Positions 61,601-63,076 of a DNA stretch of 64,000 nucleotides are shown here, in pieces; the first letter of the stretch is position 1, and the number at the start of each line of letters is the position of its first letter. The stretch is from Chlamydomonas sphaeroides (lineage: Eukaryota > Chlorophyta > Chlorophyceae > Chlamydomonadales > Chlamydomonadaceae): positions 1 through 64,000 of the forward strand of contig BDDC01000004.1 of the NCBI GenBank assembly GCA_001662425.1. The letters run 5' to 3'. Below the pieces are notes generated by a model that saw only the letters and a program-made list of their open reading frames with translations, did no database searches and was not told the origin of the DNA. A program made the position numbers and the translations under genes.

Positions 61601-62396
61601 GACACGAAGCAGGGCCTCAGTGCTGCCGACGTGGCAACCCGGCTTGTGCAGGGCCTGCGCTCCGACGCCAGTGCGGGCATTCGGAACCAGCTTGGGCTGC
61701 AGGTGGCGCCCCTGCGCAAGATCAACGCAGTGCTGCCCCTCGACCTGCAGGTATGTAGCTAGGGAAGTAAGCGAGCCCTGATACCCAGATTGTGTTGCAA
61801 CCGCATCTAGGCCACGGCCCTAGTCCAGGTCAACATTGCCCACACTGCACATTCCTCTTACCTTGCACCCGCAGCTGGCGATGGATGTGAGCCGCGAGCA
61901 GCGGCAGGTCGCTCGTGCCGCTGCCCGCAAGCTGGCCGTAGCGCTGGTGCTGCCGCACCTGGCGCCGGGTGGCTTTGCGGAGCCCCTGCCGGCCCTGCTG
62001 GGCGATCGAGACGATGGTGCTGCCTTAGCCGGCATCGCACCGCGCCGCACGCTAGATGAGGTGGGTGGGGCAGGCAGCCAGGGCCTCGCAGCAGCAGATG
62101 GCCGCCCACGCTGACGTCACTCCATATCTCCAGCTCACGTGGCTTGCCTGCTGCGTGCGTGTCCGTCCCCTGGCTTGCTGCACTCGCAGGGCATCCTGGC
62201 GTCCTCAGAGCCCGCCGGTCAGCCCGCGCAAGCTGCAAGACTGCGGCGGGCCGGCGCCCCAGGGCTGCAGCACGGCAGCGGCGCCCTGGCGGCGGCGGTT
62301 GCGGCTGTCAATGCGGTGGCGCTGCTCGCCCTCCTGGGGCTGTGGGTGTCGCGCCGGCGGGTGCCTGCTGTCGGCAGCAGGTCGGCGCGTGCTTAG
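57..62396 (+). CDS. giant multi-domain lectin/SRCR receptor, 5'-partial, ~220 exons
   Basis: One multi-exon coding region with its stop codon at 62394-62396 and its start upstream of the window. Exons were called from cag|...|gtgcg/gtgag borders, retained reading frame and protein motifs; the phases I checked mostly agree, for example all GH18 exons are phase 0. Predicted order: 3 SRCR, FG-GAP-like, GH18-like, about 14 complete plus several half C-type lectin domains, PAN-like, VMO-I-like, F-type lectin, proline-rich spacers, a CGDG Cys repeat, transthyretin-like modules, a conserved C-terminal ectodomain, one transmembrane helix and a short basic tail. I see no convincing internal start, promoter or gene end, and no opposite-strand gene. 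Likely role (inference): glycan recognition or adhesion at the cell surface or in the extracellular matrix. An automated annotation could split it into several models. I favour one gene because domains are themselves split across introns throughout and the C-terminal modules co-occur in one protein family that I recall from other protists. Weak spots are 31.3-31.6, 34.8-37.5, 47.4-49.4 and 52.8-53.7 kb. Confidence 0.8.
1751..2971 (+). CDS. exons of SRCR domain 2
   Basis: Exons 1751-1835, 2017-2062, 2319-2352, 2505-2664 and most of 2890-3026. Visible motifs are FALRLMSG, GRVEVFLGG, GAIGSLGFS, VVCRQLGKPTSG, then RLRCNGTE, IASCTRD and VAVQCFE. It keeps the VVCRQLG signature but lacks the first canonical cysteine: GAIGS stands where GxVC is expected. 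The middle is lengthened by about 40 residues. It follows SRCR 1 directly with no linker. Confidence 0.8.
2972..4036 (+). CDS. exons of SRCR domain 3
   Basis: The domain begins inside exon 2890-3026 (FSVRLQDG, GRLGEV) and continues through 3261-3313 (GVRGAVCTDDF), 3494-3548 (MVVCRQLGVPTLPERG) and 3856-4117 (SLKCAGGEG, VADCQRS, VYVSCF). The cysteine pattern is the most canonical of the three SRCRs. Exon 3856-4117 runs straight on into the next region, which supports one continuous protein. Confidence 0.83.
3556..3665. repeat. AT-rich, palindrome-bearing island in intron
   Basis: A roughly 100-base AT-rich patch inside a GC-rich intron of the SRCR 3 region. It holds AATATCGATATT, a perfect palindrome, and a TACCAT/ATGGTA inverted repeat around AATATCA. 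Base composition is unlike the flanks. It may be a decayed MITE or an insertion scar; no ORF. Confidence 0.35.
4037..7065 (+). CDS. exons of FG-GAP/VCBS-like calcium-loop region
   Basis: Exons 3856-4117 (end), 4261-4312, 4467-4610, 4788-4844, 4984-5136, 5287-5356, 5540-5597, 5823-5898, 6076-6210, 6331-6546, 6678-6807 and 7028-7065. At least five DxDGxGxxD-type calcium loops appear, each opening a hydrophobic strand: DTDGNGRDDLV, DVTGDGAADMV, DTDGDGITWLE, DVNADGLSDVV and DVNLDGRADLV. This spacing is typical of FG-GAP/VCBS repeats, which form integrin-like beta-propellers or calcium-stabilised adhesins. For the third loop the frame requires the preceding donor at 5357, giving a G|AC codon split. 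Confidence 0.7.
7172..9057 (+). CDS. exons of GH18 chitinase-like domain, catalytic site lost
   Basis: Exons 7172-7621, 7755-7901, 8071-8181, 8364-8558, 8684-8758 and 8907-9057, all joined in phase 0. They show the glycoside hydrolase family 18 TIM-barrel order: LAFVSNRR (strand 1), THIVLAVLV, VRLMLSVGNEGGDDGF (strand 3 SxGG-like), YDVNGVELSWP at 7571-7603 (strand 4), LDFLLMFNF (strand 6 DxxxxMxYD-like), LTLVVSSLGRSYLL (the GxPxYGR region) and GGLGLWDVDSD (strand 8). The family motif DGxDxDxE is replaced by NGVELSWP, so the catalytic Glu is Pro and the third Asp is Ser. It is therefore probably a non-hydrolytic chito-oligosaccharide or glycan-binding domain, as in animal chitinase-like lectins. 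Usual domain length is about 350 residues; here about 380. Confidence 0.82.
9209..10660 (+). CDS. exons of C-type lectin domain A (QPD type)
   Basis: Exons 9209-9288, 9588-9626, 9782-9895, 10117-10238, 10354-10460 and 10637-10660. Standard CTLD landmarks occur in order: FLLYQ, SWDQAQEHC, GGNLASLSSGSEA, FVWLGATD, GRFVWAGDG, WAPGQPDSRFGGEDC, EWYDLGC (WND equivalent) and LPFVC. The QPD tripeptide in the long loop is the galactose-type calcium-site signature. The last exon is only 24 bases and supplies the final cysteine through a split codon. Confidence 0.85.
10766..12188 (+). CDS. exons of CTLD B carrying a proline-rich insert
   Basis: Exons 10766-10866, 11092-11139, 11289-11402, 11490-11612 and 11855-12188. 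The first half reads THAQAQTLCRMNG, AELPSLTD, VYWLGLKA, AFWTDGSAT and ASWTASDFGAAACGLL. Exon 11855-12188 then runs HGLLIGYWN, about 65 residues of P-rich sequence (PPPPPPSPLPEPPSP-type), and YSSYCGERLPVVC, which looks like the final CTLD strands. The hydroxyproline-rich block therefore sits inside the lectin fold, between the penultimate and last cysteines. No WND or QPD motif is left, so calcium binding is doubtful. Confidence 0.68.
10867..10975. repeat. G-rich imperfect tandem repeat in intron
   Basis: Imperfect repeats of GGCAGGGCGGAGGGTAGGG-like units with many GGG runs on the + strand start at the donor site of exon 10766-10866. It could fold into G-quadruplexes in DNA or pre-mRNA. Noncoding. 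Confidence 0.5.
12334..13204 (+). CDS. exons of PAN/apple-like module and following Cys module
   Basis: Exons 12334-12385 and 12502-13204; the latter, at 703 bases, is among the longest in the gene. The first part (GFFCLQRP, PCAAACVAEAACVYYAY, TACFLMG, VRTCFRSG) has the CxxxC...C spacing of algal PAN/apple domains, which bind proteins or sugars. After a short proline-rich hinge it continues with FRLACRRD, LGALTLLVSQ and LVADCVYQG. This could be the first of the C-P-x-G modules seen downstream, but similarity is weak. Confidence 0.5.
13448..14507 (+). CDS. exons with C-P-x-G module and long pherophorin-like proline-rich spacer
   Basis: Exon 13448-13896 begins with a Cys module (LTITCAND, FDCPPGMLAAALLG, VQLACTQRP) and passes into PPPPPPSPPPSPPP-type sequence. 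Exon 14029-14507 is almost entirely SPPPKPPSPP-type. Together they give about 240 residues of Pro/Ser/Lys/Arg-rich sequence, expected to be hydroxylated and glycosylated as a stiff polyproline-II rod, as in volvocine pherophorins and other wall HRGPs. Midway (about 14089-14125) is an SARRRALLQAA segment, the only non-proline interruption. The intron splits a CC|G proline codon. The DNA is an almost pure pyrimidine/CCX tract. Confidence 0.85.
14630..17274 (+). CDS. exons of repeated C-P-x-G (VMO-I-like) modules
   Basis: Exons 14630-14697, 14976-15194, 15344-15698, 15878-15971, probably 16303-16359, 16480-16682, 16808-17032 and 17134-17274. Each unit has a C-P-[ED/A]-G-start followed by a hydrophobic strand and an LxLxC end: LACPEGFVLGSVVAL, YSCPADTAISELGW...LVIRCVRV, LACPEGSYVTALYGR...VREVGVVCSGGAG, AACPAGVAAVLGAV, YECPAGSKATGATAL...LSLELQCDD. 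The arrangement recalls vitelline-membrane outer layer protein I (beta-prism) repeats, but that is inference from spacing. The small exon 16303-16359 was placed because it restores the phase of 16480-16682. The intron after 17274 starts with GC. Confidence 0.55.
17387..18269 (+). CDS. exons of CTLD C (QPD type) with DGDG loop
   Basis: Exons 17387-17693, 17809-17937 and 18111-18269. They show LYDTLLDYVGAEAFCSGLGG, DRVLGVWLGAVRLGDGKFVF, LPWAPGQPDNLGGAEDC and then DWCVDP, DCDGDGRLDAVCDG. QPDN is a galactose-type calcium motif. The last exon may hold the CTLD's terminal strands or a single FG-GAP-like DCDGDGRLD loop; the two readings overlap. Confidence 0.7.
18437..18852 (+). CDS. small exons linking CTLD C and the next lectin block
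   Basis: Exon about 18437-18479 (SSATGWPLAEASLW) and exon 18803-18852 (PLQQVANASVSDRVCE, with an NAS glycosylation site). They have plausible splice borders but no recognisable domain, so boundaries are uncertain. They probably form an interdomain linker. Confidence 0.4.
19147..19582 (+). CDS. exons of an N-terminal half CTLD
   Basis: Exons 19147-19277 (LLLYDVALSRDQAAAFCERR) and 19431-19582 (GATLASFKTSSDIRR, VWTSLINRRP). These match the first half of a C-type lectin domain, helix 1 through the WIGL-like strand, and then stop. No QPD loop or C-terminal cysteines follow before the next complete CTLD begins at 19809. The missing half is probably the orphan C-terminal half at 22067-22330. Confidence 0.65.
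19809..20698 (+). CDS. exons of complete CTLD D
   Basis: Exons 19809-19892, 20084-20153, 20253-20344 and 20501-20698. Motifs: FLWFGGDAVTFTEASNRC, FGGELAAFD, LTSWIGLSDGGTDAFTWLD, YDWAPRAPNNNTAADC, HTWQNVMC and LSYICSRG. One of the clearest CTLDs in the window, with several N-x-S/T sites. APN replaces QPD/EPN, so calcium-dependent sugar binding is uncertain, although WQN is close to the WND calcium ligand. Confidence 0.85.
20870..22066 (+). CDS. exons of complete CTLD E
   Basis: Exons 20870-20970, 21096-21252, 21474-21630, 21832-21864 and the start of 22023-22434. Motifs: VSSWQAARDQC, GGDLGVFTSASE, GWLYIGLNDQDTEGRFVW, WNATQPSDPSGDEDC, TTWLDVRCDVASYGAICSQ. To keep frame, the donor of the third exon is GGCGG|GTGCGC at 21631 rather than the first GT. 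A WLD tripeptide fills the WND position. Confidence 0.8.
21346..21368. repeat. AGC trinucleotide repeat in intron
   Basis: About 7.7 uninterrupted AGC (CAG) units in the intron between the second and third exons of CTLD E. Confidence 0.9.
22067..22330 (+). CDS. orphan C-terminal half CTLD within exon 22023-22434
   Basis: Directly after the last cysteine of CTLD E, the same exon continues NWAYGDGTPLTF, LNYLWASGLP, GETRDCAVLEV and DSLCSFEWPVFCRR. This is a full C-terminal half of a CTLD (W-x-YGDG, DC, then two closing cysteines) with no N-terminal half beside it. The best partner is the isolated N-terminal half at 19147-19582. If so, CTLDs D and E are inserted inside this domain. Confidence 0.62.
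22331..23835 (+). CDS. exons of complete CTLD F
   Basis: End of exon 22023-22434, then 22521-22568, 22740-22896, 23093-23140, 23345-23406 and 23702-23913. Motifs: ELALYDTVYDYSAAQALC, GGTLAELSTDE, LEAWIGLEEGEDGDSWQW, RWGPGQPSGG, EADDDC, WRDVPC and ARPLCQRP. WRD in the WND position and QPS in the loop make calcium binding possible but not certain. Confidence 0.8.
23836..24542 (+). CDS. exons of CTLD G, N-terminal part
   Basis: End of exon 23702-23913, 24059-24137, 24251-24315 and 24418-24542. Motifs: YSLYDVLLDWSDAESLC, GGALADFAADVQ, GAWIGANDRLADGSWVYS and GPWATSAAA. The domain halts at the W that normally precedes the QPD loop. The next exons encode VMO-I-like and F-type lectin modules. A matching C-terminal half appears at 27753-27896. 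The intron after 24137 has a GC donor. Confidence 0.68.
24649..26300 (+). CDS. exons of VMO-I-like modules
   Basis: Exons 24649-24734, 24917-25086, 25244-25283, 25381-25521, 25694-25756, 25895-26039 and the start of 26257-26467. Two or three units: LCPPGMWVRGVQ...INSLRMWCGN...GGTWGTFRYCSG; HVGADG...GITNLVMVCKDG; TRCQEGFFVCGFVART...INQLTMICCNSG. CPxG-xW-xxG, N-x-[IL]-xxxC and WGxW/WGTF resemble vitelline membrane outer layer protein I, a three-fold beta-prism protein. Function here is unknown, and carbohydrate binding is a guess from the fold. Confidence 0.6.
26301..27541 (+). CDS. exons of F-type (fucolectin) domain
   Basis: End of exon 26257-26467, 26651-26751, 26905-27039, 27307-27364 and 27512-27541. 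Discoidin/F5-8C-fold landmarks: VAAYASSTYSNP, ALAIDG, AWLSIDLG, ITGFTLWNRVDCCTSRL, AQLRVGN, and closing VTIQN...VAELSIFG. NRVDCC..RL is the F-type lectin hallmark. The fucose-contact signature RxDxxxxR is intact at 26713-26736, and a histidine lies 30 residues upstream (family norm about 26). I expect an L-fucose or related glycan-binding module. F-type lectins are patchily distributed across eukaryotes. Confidence 0.78.
27753..27896 (+). CDS. exon with orphan C-terminal half CTLD
   Basis: Single exon reading ENCGEMEVLVRP, LVWQRRPCSTT and LSRPLCKR, which corresponds to the DC...WxxxPC...LC end of a CTLD. No N-terminal half precedes it locally. It fits as the completion of CTLD G (23836-24542), with the VMO-I-like and F-type lectin modules inserted between. 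Confidence 0.58.
28001..28770 (+). CDS. exons of CTLD H
   Basis: Exons 28001-28194, 28308-28633 and the start of 28733-28889. A Ser/Thr/Ala-rich linker (ESSSGAATTSAGSS) precedes EYLVFDIPSPWSAAASFC, GGQLAVIQSAEQQAVV, VALWFGARK, TWVWPHGD, then LWQAEQC and SLPFVCSR. The QPD loop is replaced by unrelated sequence, so a calcium site is unlikely. Confidence 0.75.
28771..29317 (+). CDS. exons of CTLD I
   Basis: Exons 28733-28889 (end) and 28999-29317. Motifs: WLEAQDMTWRAAVDIC, GGYLASPALASD, VWVSANDQAVEGAWVWGDG, RWGAGQPTASTSLNC, SWSAEDCGRLAFALCMK. Compact and only two exons, unlike most neighbours. QPT occupies the QPD position. Confidence 0.78.
29439..30584 (+). CDS. exons of C-P-x-G and PAN-like modules
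   Basis: Exons 29439-29552, 29655-29762, 29877-30031, 30131-30196, 30315-30447 and 30558-30584. First LPCPPGTVMTGITG...ITVSAICGN, another C-P-x-G unit. Then NITSAAGCAKACSAGP...YYRSGACRCA, which has PAN/apple spacing. Then AHLCSAERDLVLPGFSA. The last exon is 27 bases and tentative. Confidence 0.55.
30250..30273. repeat. CTG trinucleotide repeat in intron
   Basis: Eight uninterrupted CTG units in the intron before exon 30315-30447; complementary in type to the AGC run at 21346. Confidence 0.9.
30678..31664 (+). CDS. exons of CTLD J
   Basis: Exons 30678-30774, 30936-31070, 31191-31219, 31302-31357 and about 31557-31664. Motifs: KYRLFVNPATWETARRVC, GGQLAVFSGPQD, LMWVGMFLAQAKVYRWLDG, HPTRCGVLE, NYCVLGG and DARPFVCE. 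The acceptor of the last exon is not a clean CAG, so its start is uncertain. No QPD. Confidence 0.7.
31774..32560 (+). CDS. exons of CTLD K
   Basis: Exons 31774-31904, 32011-32107, 32205-32252 and 32380-32697 (first part). Motifs: WQVTLFGAHRVSWYAAQRIC, GQDLLWLFDAGEEAAV, AVWTV, LAWRTNS, DSLCGVLH and CGDSRAFVCKT. Degenerate in the calcium-loop region. It passes directly into a proline-rich linker (PPPSPP) that precedes CTLD L. Confidence 0.72.
32580..34303 (+). CDS. exons of CTLD L (QPD type), split over many tiny exons
   Basis: End of 32380-32697, then 32832-32889, 32998-33025, 33201-33288, 33495-33573, 33678-33744, 33904-33942, 34041-34057 and 34222-34303. Motifs: FDYHLYSGTATWTEARLLC, MQLATFSSSKEFD, FRYWIGLSKTTEGKF, WKWYWVTG, RPGQPDNAKGIEAC, DYTC and PLMYMCKG. 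QPD is at 33688-33696. Exons of 17 and 28 bases are inferred mainly from frame and motif order. Codon usage is noticeably less GC3-biased than upstream. Confidence 0.68.
34542..35677 (+). CDS. exons of an N-terminal half CTLD (M)
   Basis: Exons 34542-34609 (IKYTLYEIGLNWTAAR), 34744-34775 (DFCTARRQSLG), about 35034-35065 (DFTDATEY), 35249-35313 (VYNNLILTWLY), 35420-35488 (IWTGYNSYR) and 35622-35677 (AAFNGSWTHDLSC). This is the first half of a CTLD, with poor conservation and weak splice evidence for the third exon. The C-terminal half may be at 37832-38155. A GC donor follows 35313. Confidence 0.5.
35772..37695 (+). CDS. exons of DRHxVxC / YxxxCC modules
   Basis: Tentative exons 35772-35834, 36127-36147, 36303-36379, 36505-36578, 36702-36830, 37040-37081, 37352-37391, 37523-37574 and 37671-37695. 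Recognisable pieces: GFKLAGGYECHRAV; QCPSNSVLERWRIFV...RYSCCRT; MDRHNVSCD...GWVFRFNS...YDYECC. They form a repeated unit, DRHxVxC, then LxGWxF, then RYxYxCC, that returns at 39.4-40.3 kb. It may be a distant VMO-I/C-P-x-G relative; I know no functional name. Exon ends are uncertain, and the intron after 37695 has a GC donor. Confidence 0.45.
37832..38155 (+). CDS. exons with C-terminal half CTLD
   Basis: Exons 37832-37954 (YYIPYTAGEPGNPGVASESC) and 38098-38155 (SDESCSKTLRPLCK). This is a CTLD C-terminal half, with an EPGNP long loop, then SC and two closing cysteines. It probably completes the N-terminal half at 34542-35677, with the DRHxVxC modules lying between the two. Confidence 0.55.
38238..39234 (+). 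CDS. exons of CTLD O (QPD type)
   Basis: Exons 38238-38402, 38505-38631, 38748-38861, 38970-39049 and the first part of 39193-39307. Motifs: YALFTQEQPWLRAREIC, GDLATFKTDADW, FHIGVNDIFAEGTFR, LYWYSQPDNGGG, GCLYAWN and TQPFLCVSN. QPD is at 38806-38814. Several N-x-S/T sites. The acceptor at 38237 was chosen over 38217 because it keeps phase with AAG|G. Confidence 0.72.
39235..40305 (+). CDS. exons of DRHxVxC / YxxxCC modules, second cluster
   Basis: End of 39193-39307, then 39446-39559 (YFLSGFKLVG...VWFEYT), 39669-39909 (TTCPTGTLLNGWRLAKHP...LLYRCC), 39963-40097 (FADDGNGNALFLG) and 40201-40305 (DRHAVSCNAS...WKLERN...FVFTCC). Two to three copies of the unit seen at 36.7-37.7 kb, now with clearer CPxG-xxLxGWxL openings, linking it to the C-P-x-G modules upstream. 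Confidence 0.58.
40427..41111 (+). CDS. exons of CTLD P, the last lectin domain
   Basis: Exons 40427-40623 and 40716-41111. Motifs: YLYTLFFDDTMRTTWLKAQLSC, ALATIFTAEDLAAL, GLWLGAVDF, SWSSGGASGNCGYLD, ERAACDDSSFGFICMS, followed by VSGDGLPDLVIATQ, a single FG-GAP-like strand. No QPD/WND. It ends the CTLD-rich part of the protein. Confidence 0.75.
41214..41602 (+). CDS. exons with CGDG...EECD cysteine repeat
   Basis: Exons 41214-41367 and 41448-41602. They contain LRSCGDGIPTIGREECDLGSG, then GGICAVDTCSIVPSYELL. CGDGxxxxxEECDxG is the signature of the DUF4215/Myxococcus-type Cys-rich repeat, which is common in large extracellular proteins of protists and deltaproteobacteria. It marks the junction between the lectin array and the C-terminal ectodomain. 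Confidence 0.65.
41686..46375 (+). CDS. exons of transthyretin-like beta modules
   Basis: About 21 exons, including 41865-42120, 42235-42366, 42703-42858, 43030-43186, 43403-43573, 43710-43776, 43883-44063, 44219-44373, 44668-44770, 44890-44990, 45350-45430, 45562-45717, 45828-45898 and 46284-46375. Repeating pattern: FQYRAF or RTYRYCV strands; GRIVGKV...VPGTRLTARL...TDASGQYILTL; CPLIGAKICAV; MYDIDIRDVTTRQLIV; YVLRVQFLERYGRLIC. The ITDASGQY and DxT strands resemble transthyretin/carboxypeptidase-regulatory-like modules. From memory, the same order occurs in large ectodomain proteins of other protists. No catalytic residues seen. GC donors after 42366, 42598 and 45430. Confidence 0.6.
46733..47433 (+). 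CDS. exons with VPLLILRDPPG motif
   Basis: Exon 46733-46812 opens with VPLLILRDPPGDGSYATLE, followed by exon 46927-47020 (HCGGSGNPELLRKVLPW), tentatively 47330-47339 and 47385-47433 (QLLRALRSLLQVAGSG). The LRDPPG motif is the most conserved point of the C-terminal protein family as I remember it from protists. Its function is not known to me. The two small 3' exons are guesses based on frame. Confidence 0.55.
47434..49456 (+). other. poorly resolved stretch with a few possible small exons
   Basis: About 2 kb with little coding signal. Plausible exons: 47786-47832 (KALQENVKYANMIAK), 48010-48065 (KNIEKATKTLQLIEAAG), 48764-48803 (VKLFKYKIFM), 48948-48976 and 49155-49177 (ANKAIIAR). The rest is intron with TGCATGCA-type and (TATA/CA)-rich sequence, for example 49330-49440. 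No ORF of its own, no repeat family that I recognise. Confidence 0.4.
49457..53676 (+). CDS. exons of Ala/Glu-rich helical region
   Basis: Exons 49457-49584, 49664-49755, 49876-49933, 50069-50212, 50531-50683, 50957-51444, 51716-51889, 52023-52148, 52334-52443, 52635-52699, 52848-52907, about 53016-53042, 53208-53227, 53374-53432 and 53641-53676. They encode alpha-helical, cysteine-poor sequence (ARGEDAIKAASS, MTRLNEAADAAGDISQQADD, MRRQRIAKLAEQRH), quite unlike the beta-rich disulphide modules around it. Exon 50957-51444 holds a Gly/Ala/Val-rich hydrophobic run (about 51086-51190, GAAIAGTAVTGAAVV) that could be a membrane-associating hairpin. The frame around 52848-53042 is not settled: NMDVDEFGTLVAPN fits downstream, but the preceding phase does not match. 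Confidence 0.5.
53695..53845. repeat. palindrome-dense block in intron (possible foldback/MITE)
   Basis: Contains the perfect 14-bp palindrome GGGTACTAGTACCC (53703-53716), the palindrome GGAATTAATTCC (53730-53741), a second TTGGGTAC at 53752 and GTACCC copies at about 53787 and 53830. The repeated GGGTAC/GTACCC in both orientations suggests a foldback element or MITE inserted in the intron between exons 53641-53676 and 53967-54126. No ORF. Confidence 0.4.
53967..58957 (+). CDS. exons of C-terminal ectodomain, first part
   Basis: About 24 exons, including 53967-54126, 54290-54370, 54501-54571, 54788-54884, 54982-55045, 55253-55346, 55457-55540, 56020-56106, 56214-56320, 56434-56573, 56715-56820, 57132-57236, 57567-57610, 58002-58198, 58327-58420, 58559-58618, 58723-58773 and 58886-58957. 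Landmarks: VVAMMCSPSIKDKG; YYRLSISRAEGFSTSKES; FSIMFMIQDTLAFD; GLRAWEDILDVHAKLAENA; FSFSGGGSTYTY (58328 on); VVSFTFSDKDAGDSFLIK. I recall the same series (a SISFSGGG-like strand, then VSFTLxDPDxGDxF) in giant ectodomain proteins of diatoms and other protists. Single-copy, beta-rich and few cysteines. A GC donor follows 57610. Confidence 0.62.
59163..61432 (+). CDS. exons of C-terminal ectodomain, SKCPHEP and beta-sandwich part
   Basis: Exons 59163-59193, 59302-59679, 59843-59967, 60112-60261, 60350-60479, 60550-60696, 60798-60908 and 61032-61432. Landmarks: PAFGRP|VFETLAGRSKCPHEP; AVFEVVIESRSATDEP (Ig-like/CARDB-like strands); SLHNPDYTKQRM, NLIRVEYTRP; LTDGDYQLRWVAQC; PLFVDFSEPLDC; RDLAGNVAANST (Big/cadherin-like). 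The exon start at 59302 was chosen because G|TG restores VFETLAG in frame; a nearer cag at 59219 does not. Near the end, at 61276, GRRLLEDPSS is a dibasic RRLL motif. The order matches the protist family recalled above. Confidence 0.68.
61577..62396 (+). CDS. terminal exons: juxtamembrane region, transmembrane helix, tail, stop
   Basis: Exons 61577-61750, 61875-62060 and 62190-62396. The juxtamembrane part is rich in charged helical sequence (REQRQVARAAARKLAVAL). Codons 62283-62348 give a 22-residue hydrophobic span (LAAAVAAVNAVALLALLGLWV) followed at once by SRRR, a stop-transfer signal. The tail is about 16 residues (RVPAVGSRSARA end) with no kinase, ITAM-like or other signalling motif. Stop TAG at 62394-62396. 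Topology is predicted type I with the lectin modules outside. Confidence 0.82.
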
Positions 62397-62831
62397 CAGC
62401 CACGCATGAATGTGCGCGGGGCAGGGCTGCTCGTTAGCTGGTCACTTGTTGTTAGTGTTGTCGATAGTCGATGGATTGCACGTGCGTGGCCATCTGTGCA
62501 GCGGCCCGCTTCACATGCATGGCCTCGGAGTCTGCTCTTCTGCTGCTGTGCAATAGCTGTCCTCGAGCTCGTAATAATTTCTTAAGCAATGCGGCCAGCT
62601 GATGAGCTGACAAATAAATTTGAGCAGTACTTCGAGCAGGCTGCCGGCTGTTGGGTTCTCTATGTATTGCGCTGTTGCGAGTAATGTCCTGGCGTCTGCT
62701 TGCTTGGAATACACGTGTATGTGCTTTGTGAAGGGCTGTGCCCAGTCGAAGCGGTCCTTCTAACGTTTTAGTTTGGTTAGGGCTCGGCGCCTGACGTGGC
62801 CCCCTGTGTAACCCAGGACCGAGTCCATCCT
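62397..62831 (+). other. 3' UTR with TGTAA polyadenylation signal
   Basis: AT-richer noncoding sequence after the stop codon. TGTAA at 62807-62811 is the standard volvocine algal polyadenylation motif; cleavage is expected about 10-20 bases later. A roughly 430-base 3' UTR is ordinary for these algae. No other strong candidate lies closer to the stop. Confidence 0.65.
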
Positions 62832-63076
62832 CTATCGCCCAGGGCGGCGGGTGGGGGCCAAGACGCTCACAGCTTTCTGCCTTTGGTACGGCGGCATGTT
62901 AAAGCATCCGCTTTATGTCCTGGACCTCGGGGGAGCGCCGCCCGAGGTTTCGAAGGTGCGCCGTTTCCGCATCGGGACCTTATCCTCATACATGCCTAAC
63001 ACCGCGTTGCCTGGTCGCTCCTGCAGGCAGTAGGTGCGCTGGGGCATGCAGCCTACGACTCCAGCGGCACGGCCGG
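62832..63076. other. intergenic spacer
   Basis: GC-rich sequence between the giant gene's 3' end and the recombinase-like remnant. Short ORFs on both strands lack recognisable motifs. I see no promoter element or RNA gene. Confidence 0.4.

Noticed and set aside
62352..62393. Signalling motif or kinase in the cytoplasmic tail
   Set aside because: Only about 14-16 residues, basic, with no Tyr or known motif.
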